A stretch of DNA of 48,060 bases, from assembly GCA_021372615.1 (NCBI GenBank), contig JAJFUB010000112.1, positions 1-48,060 on the forward strand, in the 5' to 3' direction. The notes beneath the pieces are model-generated. The model did no database searches, was not told the DNA's origin, and saw nothing but the letters and a program-made list of their open reading frames with translations. Position 1 is the first letter of the stretch, and each line of letters opens with the position of its first letter. Source of the stretch: a bacterium. Lineage in GTDB: Bacteria > Armatimonadota > Zipacnadia > Zipacnadales > UBA11051. Shown here piece after piece: positions 17,586 through 25,832 of this stretch. Made by a program: the position numbers and the translations under genes.

Positions 17586-18946
17586 AGATCACTGCAGGGG
17601 CGCTGGCAGAACTACTGGGGGCGACACTACCCGAGGGCTTCGGGCCCGAGGTCACGCTCGATGGCGTGACGACTGACTCGCGCGAGACCGCGCCGGGCCA
17701 GCTCTTCATCGGCTTGCCGGGGGAGAAGTTCGACGGCGCCGACTACGCCGCGGCGGCTCTGGAGCGCGGGGCGGCGCTGGCCGTCTTGCAGCGCCACGTG
17801 CCGGAAGCCGGCGGGCGGCAGTTGGTGGTACCGGACGCCCTGGCGGCGCTGGGCGCTGTGGCGCGCTGGTGGCGGCAACAGGTCTGCCCCCGCGTCCTGG
17901 CCGTCACCGGTTCCGCGGGCAAGACGACCACCAAGGACCTGATCGCCTCGATCTGCGGCGAGGTAGGCCCGACCGTAGCCACCATCGCCACCGAGAACAA
18001 TGAGATCGGCGTGCCCAAGACGCTCCTGCGGCTGCGCGAGGGGGACCGCTTCTGCGTGCTGGAGTTCGGCATGCGCGGGCGCGGGCAGATCAAGGGCCTG
18101 GCCGAGATCGCTCGGCCTGACATCGGTGTCATCACCGTCATTGGCGACGCGCATGTCGGCCTGCTCGGGTCCCGTGAGGCCATCGCGGAATCGAAAGCCG
18201 AGATGCTGCCCCTGCTGCCTCCGACAGGCACAGCGGTCCTGAACGCCGACGACTTCTTCTACCCCCTGTTCCGTGGCATGTGCACGTGCCAGGTCATCCC
18301 CTTCGGCTTTGCGGAGCAGGCACAGGTGCGGTGTGTGGAAGTGCTGGAGGAGGGCCTGGACCGCACCCGGGCCCGCGTGCAAGTGGGCGCAGAGACGCTG
18401 GAGCTGGCTGTCCCCCTGCCCGGGCGGCACAACCTGATGAATGCGCTCGCGGCGGCCGCCGCGGGGATGGCCTGCGGCGCCGGCAGCGCCCAGCTCAAGG
18501 CCGGCATCGAGAGCTACGGCGGCGCCGCCATGCGGGGCCGCGTCGTGGCGGGGCCGTCCGGCTCGACCATCATTGATGACGTCTACAACGCCCATCCCGG
18601 CGCCATGGCGGCCGCCCTGCAGACACTCGCGCAGGCGCCGGGGCGCAAGATGCTCATCTTCGGCAACATGCTGGAGCTGGGCGAAGTCGGCCCTGAAGCC
18701 CACCGCACGGTCGGTCGGCAGGCGGCCGAGGCCGGGGTGACGGTGCTGATCGCGGTCGGGGAGTTGGCAGCCCTGGCGGCCGAGACCGCGGCAGCGCTGG
18801 GCGTGGAGACCCACGTGGCGGTCACCCCCGAGGAGGCGGCTGCGACGCTGAAGCCGCTGCTGGGGGCGGGAGACACCGTACTCGTGAAGGGCTCGCGCCT
18901 GATGGCGCTGGAGCGGGCCGTCAGAGGGCTGACTGATGCTGAATGA
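17582..18946 (+). CDS. murF: UDP-MurNAc-tripeptide:D-Ala-D-Ala ligase
   Basis: A 454-residue Mur ligase adding D-alanyl-D-alanine to give the pentapeptide. Motifs: V-T-T-D-S-R-E near residue 32, ATP loop G-S-A-G-K-T-T-T from residue 110, T-E-N-N-E-I-G-V-P-K-T (substrate specific to MurF), D-A-H-V-G-L-L-G-S, E-S-K-A-E-M and D-D-V-Y-N-A-H-P. The last motif is usually N-A-N-P; His replaces the second Asn here. Starts inside the murE stop (ATGA) and overlaps mraY by 11 bp. No D-Ala-D-Ala ligase gene is in this window. Confidence 0.95.
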   Translation: MKITAGALAELLGATLPEGFGPEVTLDGVTTDSRETAPGQLFIGLPGEKFDGADYAAAALERGAALAVLQRHVPEAGGRQLVVPDALAALGAVARWWRQQVCPRVLAVTGSAGKTTTKDLIASICGEVGPTVATIATENNEIGVPKTLLRLREGDRFCVLEFGMRGRGQIKGLAEIARPDIGVITVIGDAHVGLLGSREAIAESKAEMLPLLPPTGTAVLNADDFFYPLFRGMCTCQVIPFGFAEQAQVRCVEVLEEGLDRTRARVQVGAETLELAVPLPGRHNLMNALAAAAAGMACGAGSAQLKAGIESYGGAAMRGRVVAGPSGSTIIDDVYNAHPGAMAAALQTLAQAPGRKMLIFGNMLELGEVGPEAHRTVGRQAAEAGVTVLIAVGELAALAAETAAALGVETHVAVTPEEAAATLKPLLGAGDTVLVKGSRLMALERAVRGLTDAE

Positions 18947-19934
18947 CTCCCTGCTGCTGTGCGGGATGTTCGTCCTGGCGGTGGTCCTGGCCGCCGCGGG
19001 CACGTGGCTCGTGCGCCGCTGGGTGCGCCGCGAGGGGCTCGGGCAGACCGTGCGTGACGATGGCCCGCAGTCACACCTGGCGAAGATGGGCACGCCGACT
19101 CTTGGCGGCCTGGGTATGCTGGGCGCCATCACGGTGCTGACGGCGGTGCTCTGGCTCATCCGCGGGGCCAGCCTGAGCCCGGCCGTGCCGCTCTCAGTCG
19201 GGCTGGCGCTCCTGTTCGCCGCTATCGGGTTCGCCGACGACTGGTCCAAGCTGCGCTACAAGCGGCCGCTCGGGCTGAAGGCGCGGGTGCGCCTGCCCGT
19301 GGAGTTCGTGCTGGCGGCGCTGTTCGCCGTTCTGCTGATCCAGACGCGGACCGTGACGGCGGCGGGGGGCCTGGCGCAGGTCATTCCGCTGGGGGCCGGG
19401 GTCGGGTTCGCGATCTTCGCCATGCTGGTGCTGGTGGGATGCGCCAACGCCGTCAACTTGACGGACGGGCTCGACGGGTTGGCCGGCGGTGTGAGTTGCT
19501 TCTGCGCGTTGGCCCTGGGTGCTTCCTGCTGGCTGCTGGGACGGCCGGACCTGGCGATCCTGTGCGCCATCGTGGCGGGATCGGCAGCGGGCTTCCTGTG
19601 GCTCAACGCCGCGCCCGCCTCGATCTTCATGGGCGACGTGGGTAGCCTCGGCCTGGGCGCCATCCTCGCGGCCATCGCGGTCGCGGCGCGGCTGGAGATC
19701 ATGCTGGCCGTCTTCGGGGTCGTCTTCGTCGTCGAGGCTTTGTCGGTGGCGATCCAGGTGCTATACTTCCGGTTCAGCGGCGGCAAGCGCGTCTTCCGCA
19801 TGGCCCCCTACCATCACCACCTGGAGCTGGGCGGGATGGCCGAGACGAAGATCGTTGTCCGCTTCTGGCTGATCACAATCGTCGCCGGGGCCGCCGGCCT
19901 CGGCTTGGTCGCGGCGATGGTGCTGCACATCTGA
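18936..19934 (+). CDS. mraY: Phospho-N-acetylmuramoyl-pentapeptide transferase
   Basis: A 332-residue integral membrane enzyme with about ten spans that moves phospho-MurNAc-pentapeptide onto undecaprenyl phosphate to make lipid I. Conserved sites: K-M-G-T-P-T-L-G-G near residue 49, F-A-D-D-W-S-K with the Asp pair, N-A-V-N-L-T-D-G-L-D-G-L, F-M-G-D-V-G-S-L-G-L-G and the C-terminal P-Y-H-H-H-L-E loop. Length is slightly short (usual ~320-360). Translation is coupled to murF by the 11-bp overlap. Confidence 0.95.
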   Translation: MLNDSLLLCGMFVLAVVLAAAGTWLVRRWVRREGLGQTVRDDGPQSHLAKMGTPTLGGLGMLGAITVLTAVLWLIRGASLSPAVPLSVGLALLFAAIGFADDWSKLRYKRPLGLKARVRLPVEFVLAALFAVLLIQTRTVTAAGGLAQVIPLGAGVGFAIFAMLVLVGCANAVNLTDGLDGLAGGVSCFCALALGASCWLLGRPDLAILCAIVAGSAAGFLWLNAAPASIFMGDVGSLGLGAILAAIAVAARLEIMLAVFGVVFVVEALSVAIQVLYFRFSGGKRVFRMAPYHHHLELGGMAETKIVVRFWLITIVAGAAGLGLVAAMVLHI

Positions 19935-19939
19935 GAATC

Positions 19940-21316
19940 ATGTCACTACCTCCCCTGCACAATCCACCGGGCCTGCCCCTGGAGCGTCGCCGCGCCGTGT
20001 GCTTCGGCATGGGCGCCAGCGGCGTGGCCTCGGGGCTGTTCCTGAAGGCGAAGGGGCTCGACCCCCTGGTGGTGGATGAGGGCCCGGCCGAGAAGCTCCA
20101 GGGCAGCCTGGACAAGCTCCAGGCCGCCGGGGTGCGGGCCCTGCCGGGCCTGCGAGACTACGGCCAGCTTGGCGACCCCGACCTGGTGATCGTCAGCCCC
20201 GGGGTGCCGACCAACCACCCGCTGCTGGTGCAGGCGCGACAGGCCGGGGCACAGGTCATCGGCGAGATTGAGCTGGCCTACCGCTTCTGCGCCGCGCCTA
20301 CCGCCGCCATCACAGGCACCAACGGCAAGGGCACGACCACCCGGATGCTGGAGGGGATGCTGACGGCCGAGGGTCTGCGCGCCCGGGCCGGTGGCAACAT
20401 TGGCGAGGCGCTGGTGGGGCTGGTCGAGCAAGACCTGCAGGTCGTGGTAGCCGAAGTCTCCAGCTTCCAGCTCGAGACCATTGAGTTGTTCCACCCGTGG
20501 GCCAGCATCCTGCTGAACGTGACGCCTGACCACATGAACCGCTATGCGGGCATGCCGGAGTACACGCAGGCCAAGCTGCGCCTGTTTGTGAACCAGACGG
20601 CCGGCGATGTCGTGGTGCTGAACACCGGCGACCCGACGGTGGCGCGTGTGGCCGACGGGCTGCCCCTCCCGGTCCTGAAGGTGAACCTGCACGACCCGAC
20701 GGCCCACGGCTTCCTGAGCGACAGCGACCTGATGGTGCGGCTGCCGGGGGAGCAGGCGGTGCGGGTGTGCGAGTGGACCGACCTGTATCTGCAGGCCGAG
20801 CACTACGCCACCGATGCCCTCTGCGCCGCTGTGGTGGCCCTGAGCGCCGGGGTGGGGCCGGACGCCATCGCCGCCGGAGCGCGAGGCTGGCGGCCGACCG
20901 GGCACCAGCTCCAGGAAGTCGCGGTCATCGGCGGTGTGCGGTTCGTTGACGACTCCAAGGCGACCAATCCCGAGGCGGCGATGGCCGACCTGCGCACCTT
21001 CCCGCGGCCCCTGCTGGTCATCGGCGGGGGCGACACCAAGGGGCGCGACATGAAGGCCTATGCGGACGCGCTGGCAGAGCTGGCCGACGCGGCCTTCCTG
21101 ATCGGCGATGGGGCCGAGCAGATCGCCCGGGCCCTCGGGGATCGCCTGCCGGTAACGATGAGCGGCACGCTGGAGCAGGCCGTTCCGGCCGCCTACGCAG
21201 CCGCCTCCGCCGGCGCCACCGTAATCCTGGCGCCCGGTTGCGCCTCCTTTGACCAGTTCAACGGCCAGGCTGAGCGCGGCGACCACTTCGCCGGGCTCGT
21301 GCGGCAGCTCGCGTAG
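19940..21316 (+). CDS. murD: UDP-MurNAc-L-alanine:D-glutamate ligase
   Basis: A 458-residue cytoplasmic Mur ligase adding D-glutamate. Seen: nucleotide fold G-M-G-A-S-G-V-A near residue 16, V-S-P-G-V-P, N-V-T-P-D-H, D-D-S-K-A-T-N-P-E, G-G-D-T-K-G-R-D and L-A-P-G-C-A-S-F-D-Q-F. The ATP loop (residues 126-133) reads G-T-N-G-K-G-T-T; most MurD have G-x-N-G-K-S/T directly after Lys, whereas G-K-G-S/T is the form seen in folylpolyglutamate synthases. The other motifs leave no doubt about MurD. It follows mraY by 5 bp. Confidence 0.93.
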   Translation: MSLPPLHNPPGLPLERRRAVCFGMGASGVASGLFLKAKGLDPLVVDEGPAEKLQGSLDKLQAAGVRALPGLRDYGQLGDPDLVIVSPGVPTNHPLLVQARQAGAQVIGEIELAYRFCAAPTAAITGTNGKGTTTRMLEGMLTAEGLRARAGGNIGEALVGLVEQDLQVVVAEVSSFQLETIELFHPWASILLNVTPDHMNRYAGMPEYTQAKLRLFVNQTAGDVVVLNTGDPTVARVADGLPLPVLKVNLHDPTAHGFLSDSDLMVRLPGEQAVRVCEWTDLYLQAEHYATDALCAAVVALSAGVGPDAIAAGARGWRPTGHQLQEVAVIGGVRFVDDSKATNPEAAMADLRTFPRPLLVIGGGDTKGRDMKAYADALAELADAAFLIGDGAEQIARALGDRLPVTMSGTLEQAVPAAYAAASAGATVILAPGCASFDQFNGQAERGDHFAGLVRQLA

Positions 21317-21339
21317 CCTTCACAGGAGACATCACAGCC

Positions 21340-22482
21340 ATGGCGCACGCAGCGGCGCTGGAGCCCGAGAGCGTTGATCCGCAATGGGTGACACCCATCT
21401 GCATCGTGACGATGCTGGGGCTGGTCATGGCCTTCTCGGCCAGCTACCCCGAGGCGTGCGCCGGCAGGAATGACTCGCCGGACGCGCTGTCGTTCTTCAA
21501 GACGCAGTTCAGCTATGCCGTCATCGGGCTGATCGGGGGCTGGATCGCGAGCTATGTGCGGCCGCGTGTGTTGCGTAAGCTCGCGCCTCCCGCGCTGGGC
21601 ATCAGCTTCGCGCTGATGATGGTGGCGATCATTGAGGGAGCCATCGGGGGAGGAACGCGCGGGTCGTCGGCCTGGGTGGAGTTGGGCCCGGTGCGCTTCC
21701 AGCCGTCCGAGTTCGCCAAGCTGTTCTATGTGGTCTACTTGGCGTCACTGCTGAGCCTAGGGCCGCTGCAGGGCAAGTTCTTGCGGCGCGTGGGACAGCC
21801 GCTCCTGCTGTGCCTGGGGCTGTTTGGGATCCTGCTGTTGGGCCAGCGCGACCTGGGCATGATGATCCTGGTGCTGTTCATCACCTTCGCCATGTGCTTC
21901 TTGGGCGGGATGGACTGGCGGATCCTGGCGGTGACGCTGGTCGTCGTCCTCGGGGCCGGCGTCCTCTACGCCGTGTTCGACAAGGGTGAACACGGAGGCC
22001 GCTGGGACGCCTTCATCAACCCGATGGCCGATCCCGGCGGCAATGGCTACCAGGTGCTAGCGATGTTGGTGGCCCTGGCGCGGGGCGGGGTGCTGGGGCA
22101 GGGCCTGGGCGAGTGCCCCGACAAGTGGGGCCAGATGCCCGAGGCGCACACGGACGCCATCTTCTGTGTCATGGGCGGCGAGCTCGGCTTCCTGCGGCTC
22201 GCCCTGTTCGTGCTGCTCATGGCCTGGATCGTGCATCGCGCGATGCAGATCGGCCGCCGGTCGGGCGATGCCTTCTCGTACCTGCTGTGTGCCGGGATCG
22301 GGGCCATGATCGGCATACAGGCACTCATCAACATGGCCGTCGCCACCAAGTTCATGCCGATCACCGGGCTCACCCTGCCCTTCATCAGCTATGGTGGCAG
22401 CAGCCTGATCTCATGCCTCCTGGCGGCGGGCGTTGTGCTCTCGGTGTTCCGGTACCGACAGCCACAGCAGGGGGGCGCCTAG
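21340..22482 (+). CDS. ftsW: Septal SEDS glycosyltransferase
   Basis: A 380-residue SEDS-family membrane protein with about ten spans, which polymerises lipid II at the septum together with FtsI. Hallmarks: G-S-S-A-W-V-E-L-G-P-V-R-F-Q-P-S-E-F-A-K, G-Q-R-D-L-G, the P-E-A-H-T-D loop with the essential Asp and G-E-L-G-F after it, and I-T-G-L-T-L-P-F-I-S-Y-G-G-S-S. Position between murD and murG is that of FtsW rather than RodA. The N-terminal cytoplasmic tail is short. The stop is directly followed by the murG ATG. Confidence 0.93.
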   Translation: MAHAAALEPESVDPQWVTPICIVTMLGLVMAFSASYPEACAGRNDSPDALSFFKTQFSYAVIGLIGGWIASYVRPRVLRKLAPPALGISFALMMVAIIEGAIGGGTRGSSAWVELGPVRFQPSEFAKLFYVVYLASLLSLGPLQGKFLRRVGQPLLLCLGLFGILLLGQRDLGMMILVLFITFAMCFLGGMDWRILAVTLVVVLGAGVLYAVFDKGEHGGRWDAFINPMADPGGNGYQVLAMLVALARGGVLGQGLGECPDKWGQMPEAHTDAIFCVMGGELGFLRLALFVLLMAWIVHRAMQIGRRSGDAFSYLLCAGIGAMIGIQALINMAVATKFMPITGLTLPFISYGGSSLISCLLAAGVVLSVFRYRQPQQGGA

Positions 22483-23595
22483 ATGCGGGCGGTCTTCGCC
22501 GGCGGCGGCAGCGCCGGGCACCTGTCCCCCTCGGTGGCCATCGCCCAGCGCTTTCTGCGGCTGGCGGAGGACGCCGAGGTGCTCTTCTTCGGCGCCAAGC
22601 GCGAGCTGGACCGCAAGGTCCTCGCCCCCTACCCCCACCGTCTCTTGAGCGCCACGGGCCTGCCCTACGGGCTCTCCCCGCGGACGGTCATCTCGCTGGG
22701 CAAGATGGCCTGGGCCGGCATGGAGGCGCTGGGGACACTGCGGCGCTTCCGTCCGCAGGTGCTGGTGGGCACAGGGGGTTACGTGACGGCAGCGGCAGCT
22801 TCCGCGGCCGGCCTGCTGCACCTCCCCTGCGTGCTTCACGCCTCGGACGCGCTGCCCGACCGGACCACGGTCAAGCTGGCGCGCATGGCGCACACCATCA
22901 CGGTCGCCTTCGAGGCCGCCGCGGCCTTCTTCCCGGCCGACAAGGTGGTCGTGACGGGCCAGCCGGTGCGTGAGGAGTTCCTGTCCGGTAACCGCGAGAC
23001 GGCGCGGGCCGAACTGGGCCTCGCGCCGGACGACTTCCTGTTCCTGGTGACCGGGGGCAGCCAGGGCGCCCGCAAGCTCAACGACGCTACGCTGGGCGCG
23101 GCGCCGCGCCTGCTGGCCGCCGGCATCAAGATACAGCACCAGACGGGCGGTCTGGACTTCGAGCGCGTCCAGCAAGTCGCCTCCGACCAGGCCTTCGGTC
23201 ACAACTACCACCCCTTCGCCTTCCATGGCGAGCTGTGGCGGCTGCTCGCGGCGGCCGACCTGGTGATGATCCGGGCCGGGGCCAGCAGCCTGGCCGAGGC
23301 TGCGGCCTGGAGCCTGCCGATGGTCGTCGTCCCCGGGGCGTTTGCTCACGGCCACCAGAAGCACAATGCCACCGAGTTGGTCAGCCGCGGCGCCGCGCAC
23401 ATGGTGGAGGATGCCGACCTGACTGCGGGGCTGCTGGCGGACCTCGTTCTGGAGCTGGTGGGCGACCCGGCGCGACGAGCGGCGATGGCCGGCGCCGCCG
23501 GCGGCTGGGGCTCTCGCACCGCTGCCGAGAAGGTCGCCGAGCTTGCCCTCGCCGCCGCCCAGACTTGCCAAAGCCGGAACCAGCGCCTACAATAA
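22483..23595 (+). CDS. murG: Lipid II synthase MurG (GlcNAc transferase)
   Basis: A 370-residue GT28 enzyme that adds GlcNAc to lipid I on the cytoplasmic membrane face. Seen: A-G-G-G-S-A-G-H-L-S-P (glycine loop 1, residues 4-14), V-G-T-G-G-Y-V (loop 2), T-G-G-S-Q-G-A-R (loop 3, ~189-196) and the UDP-GlcNAc binding R-A-G-A-S-S-L-A-E. The region normally reading H-E-Q-N-x-x-P-G is H-A-S-D-A-L-P-D, a notable change. The ATG abuts the ftsW stop with no gap, so translation is probably coupled. Confidence 0.93.
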   Translation: MRAVFAGGGSAGHLSPSVAIAQRFLRLAEDAEVLFFGAKRELDRKVLAPYPHRLLSATGLPYGLSPRTVISLGKMAWAGMEALGTLRRFRPQVLVGTGGYVTAAAASAAGLLHLPCVLHASDALPDRTTVKLARMAHTITVAFEAAAAFFPADKVVVTGQPVREEFLSGNRETARAELGLAPDDFLFLVTGGSQGARKLNDATLGAAPRLLAAGIKIQHQTGGLDFERVQQVASDQAFGHNYHPFAFHGELWRLLAAADLVMIRAGASSLAEAAAWSLPMVVVPGAFAHGHQKHNATELVSRGAAHMVEDADLTAGLLADLVLELVGDPARRAAMAGAAGGWGSRTAAEKVAELALAAAQTCQSRNQRLQ

Positions 23596-23674
23596 CCCCA
23601 GTCGAGGCAGCCGGCGTCGCAGCCGCAAGTCACTGCACCGCACAGGTTGCCTCTGCTGATTCGATGAGAAGACC

Positions 23675-25057
23675 ATGGAATTGCAGTTGAGCGACAGGAT
23701 CCACTTCATCGGCATCGGTGGAGTGAGCATGAGCGCGCTGGCGCACGCTCTAGTGGACATGGGCTACCACGTGAGCGGCTCGGACCGCGGCGATGGGCCG
23801 GTGCTGGCGGGGCTGCGCCAGGCCGGCATCGAGGCGTACGTCGGGCATGCTGCCGAGCACGTGTTCGACAGTGATGTGGTGGTCTATACAACGGCCATCG
23901 GGGCGGACAACCCGGAGATCCAGGCCGCCCGGGCGCTGGGGAAGAAGGTCTTCCACCGCTCGGAGCTACTCGCGTGGCTCATGCGGGGCCGCAAGGCTGT
24001 GGCCGTGACCGGGACCCACGGAAAGACCACCACGAGCGCCATGGTGGGCGTGATCCTGGAGCATGCGGGCCTGGACCCGACCGTCTTCGTCGGCGGCCTG
24101 GTGAACAACTGGGGCAGCAACTACCGCCTGGGACGAGGGCCCCACATCGTCTTTGAGGCCTGTGAGAGCGACGGGAGCTTCCTGCGCTACCGCTGCGCCA
24201 ACCAGATCATCACCGGCATCGAGGATGACCATCTGGACCAGCACAAGTCGTCGGCCGGCCTGGATGAGGCCTTCGCCGCCTTCCTGGAGAGCGCCGACCC
24301 GAACGGGTTCGTCGCCTGGTACGGCGATTGCCCGCGGCTGGAGCGCCTCATCCCGCACACCCGGGCGCGGCTGATCCGATACGGCGAGGCGGAGGGGGCC
24401 GACTACGCGGCCCGGGAGATGGAGCTGGTGGGGACGGAGACGCGCTACCGCCTGGTGCGCGGCGGACAGCCGGCGGAGACCGTGCGGCTGCACCTCCCCG
24501 GGCAGCACAACGTGCTCAACAGCCTGGCCGCCATCGCCACCGCCGAGGCGCTGGGCGTGGAGTTCGCCGCCATCGCCGAGGCCCTCGCCGACTTCCGCGG
24601 CACCGGCCGCCGGTTCGAGTTGCTGGGGCGTTGCAACGGCCTGGCCGTCTATGACGATTACGCCCACCACCCGACGGAGGTCCGGGCCACTCTCGAGGCC
24701 GCCCGGCACTTCGCGCCCGAGCGGGTCATCGCGATCTTCCAGCCGCATCTGTATAGCCGCACGGTCAACCTGCTCGACGACTTCGCGCAGGCCTTCGACC
24801 AGGCCGATGTGGTGATCGTCAACGACATCTACGCGGCGCGCGAGGACCCCATGCCCGGCGTGGACGGTGGGCTCGTGGCCGACGGCATCCGCCGCCATGA
24901 CCCGATCAAGCCGGTAGAGTACCTGCCTTCGCAGGACGAGATCGTACGGCGAGTGGAGGCCCTGGCGCGGCCCGGCGACCTGATCCTGACCATTGGGGCC
25001 GGAGACATCCGCCGCGCGGGTGAGGAACTGGCCCGGCGGCTGTGCCGCGAGGCCTGA
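23675..25057 (+). CDS. murC: UDP-MurNAc:L-alanine ligase
   Basis: A 460-residue Mur ligase adding the first amino acid, L-alanine. Seen: H-F-I-G-I-G-G-V-S-M-S-A-L-A (residues 10-23), S-G-S-D near 35, ATP loop G-T-H-G-K-T-T from residue 113, G-I-E-D-D-H-L-D, D-D-Y-A-H-H-P-T-E and Q-P-H-L-Y-S-R-T. This set is specific to MurC. A 79-bp gap precedes it; no promoter was recognised there. MurB, which often follows MurC or is fused to it, is absent. Confidence 0.95.
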   Translation: MELQLSDRIHFIGIGGVSMSALAHALVDMGYHVSGSDRGDGPVLAGLRQAGIEAYVGHAAEHVFDSDVVVYTTAIGADNPEIQAARALGKKVFHRSELLAWLMRGRKAVAVTGTHGKTTTSAMVGVILEHAGLDPTVFVGGLVNNWGSNYRLGRGPHIVFEACESDGSFLRYRCANQIITGIEDDHLDQHKSSAGLDEAFAAFLESADPNGFVAWYGDCPRLERLIPHTRARLIRYGEAEGADYAAREMELVGTETRYRLVRGGQPAETVRLHLPGQHNVLNSLAAIATAEALGVEFAAIAEALADFRGTGRRFELLGRCNGLAVYDDYAHHPTEVRATLEAARHFAPERVIAIFQPHLYSRTVNLLDDFAQAFDQADVVIVNDIYAAREDPMPGVDGGLVADGIRRHDPIKPVEYLPSQDEIVRRVEALARPGDLILTIGAGDIRRAGEELARRLCREA

Positions 25058-25094
25058 GCCACTCTCGAACCCGGAGCACAGGCTGCAGCTCACG

Positions 25095-25802
25095 ATGAGA
25101 CACCACTACCGCGTCGGCAAGCTCGTGCTGTTGGTCTCGTTCCTGCTGGCTTTGGCGGTCGGCTTCCTGGCCTCCCCGCTGCTGCGGGTGGAGCAGATCA
25201 CCATCGTGGCCCCGACCGCCGAACTGGCCGCCGAGGTGGGGCGGCAGATACACATTCCGCCCGATGCCTCGGTGCTGCTGTACCCGCTGTGCCGCATCTG
25301 CGAACAGGTGCAGACGTGCTACCGCGTGGAGAGCTGCGCGGTGCGGCGGCAACTGCCCCACGGCCTGCTGGTGGAGGTAACGGCGCGCCAGCCCATCGTG
25401 GCCCTGCGCGATGCGGAGGGCTACACGCTGGTCAGCCGCGAGGGCCTGTGCCTGTACCGGCAGGCGAAGCGGCCCGCGCTGCCCGTGTTCAGCGGTCTCA
25501 CGGCGCCGCGCCCGCCGCTGGGCTCACGCCTGGACACCGATCGCTGGCGCTGGGCGCTGGACCTGCTGGCCGGCGCGACCAAGGCAGGTCTGCGTGAGGG
25601 GCTGGAGTCCGACTTCACGCAACTGCATCAGATCACGATCCGGACCAGCGCCGGCTGGCAGGGCACGCTGGGCAATGTAAACAGCCTGACGCGCAAACTG
25701 ACGGTTATGGGCAATCTGGCCGAGCAGTTGCAGCGTGAGGGGCGCCGGCCGCGCGCCATTGACGTGAGCGTTCCCGAGTCACCGCGCTGGACGGCGGCCT
25801 AG
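25095..25802 (+). CDS. ftsQ: FtsQ/DivIB division protein
   Basis: A 235-residue bitopic membrane protein: short basic cytoplasmic tail, one span (~8-27), then a POTRA domain (~30-100) starting V-E-Q-I-T-I-V and ending R-R-Q-L-P-H-G-L-L-V-E-V-T-A-R-Q-P. A beta domain follows (Y-T-L-V-S-R-E-G-L-C-L). It connects FtsL/FtsB with FtsW/I and FtsA. The POTRA loop has four cysteines close together (L-C-R-I-C, T-C, S-C at about residues 66-82), uncommon in this family and perhaps disulfide-bonded outside the membrane. The ATG at 25095 is used because the upstream frame overlaps murC. Confidence 0.85.
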   Translation: MRHHYRVGKLVLLVSFLLALAVGFLASPLLRVEQITIVAPTAELAAEVGRQIHIPPDASVLLYPLCRICEQVQTCYRVESCAVRRQLPHGLLVEVTARQPIVALRDAEGYTLVSREGLCLYRQAKRPALPVFSGLTAPRPPLGSRLDTDRWRWALDLLAGATKAGLREGLESDFTQLHQITIRTSAGWQGTLGNVNSLTRKLTVMGNLAEQLQREGRRPRAIDVSVPESPRWTAA

Positions 25803-25832
25803 GGCGAGAGAACTACACCAGGGACGGGTTCA

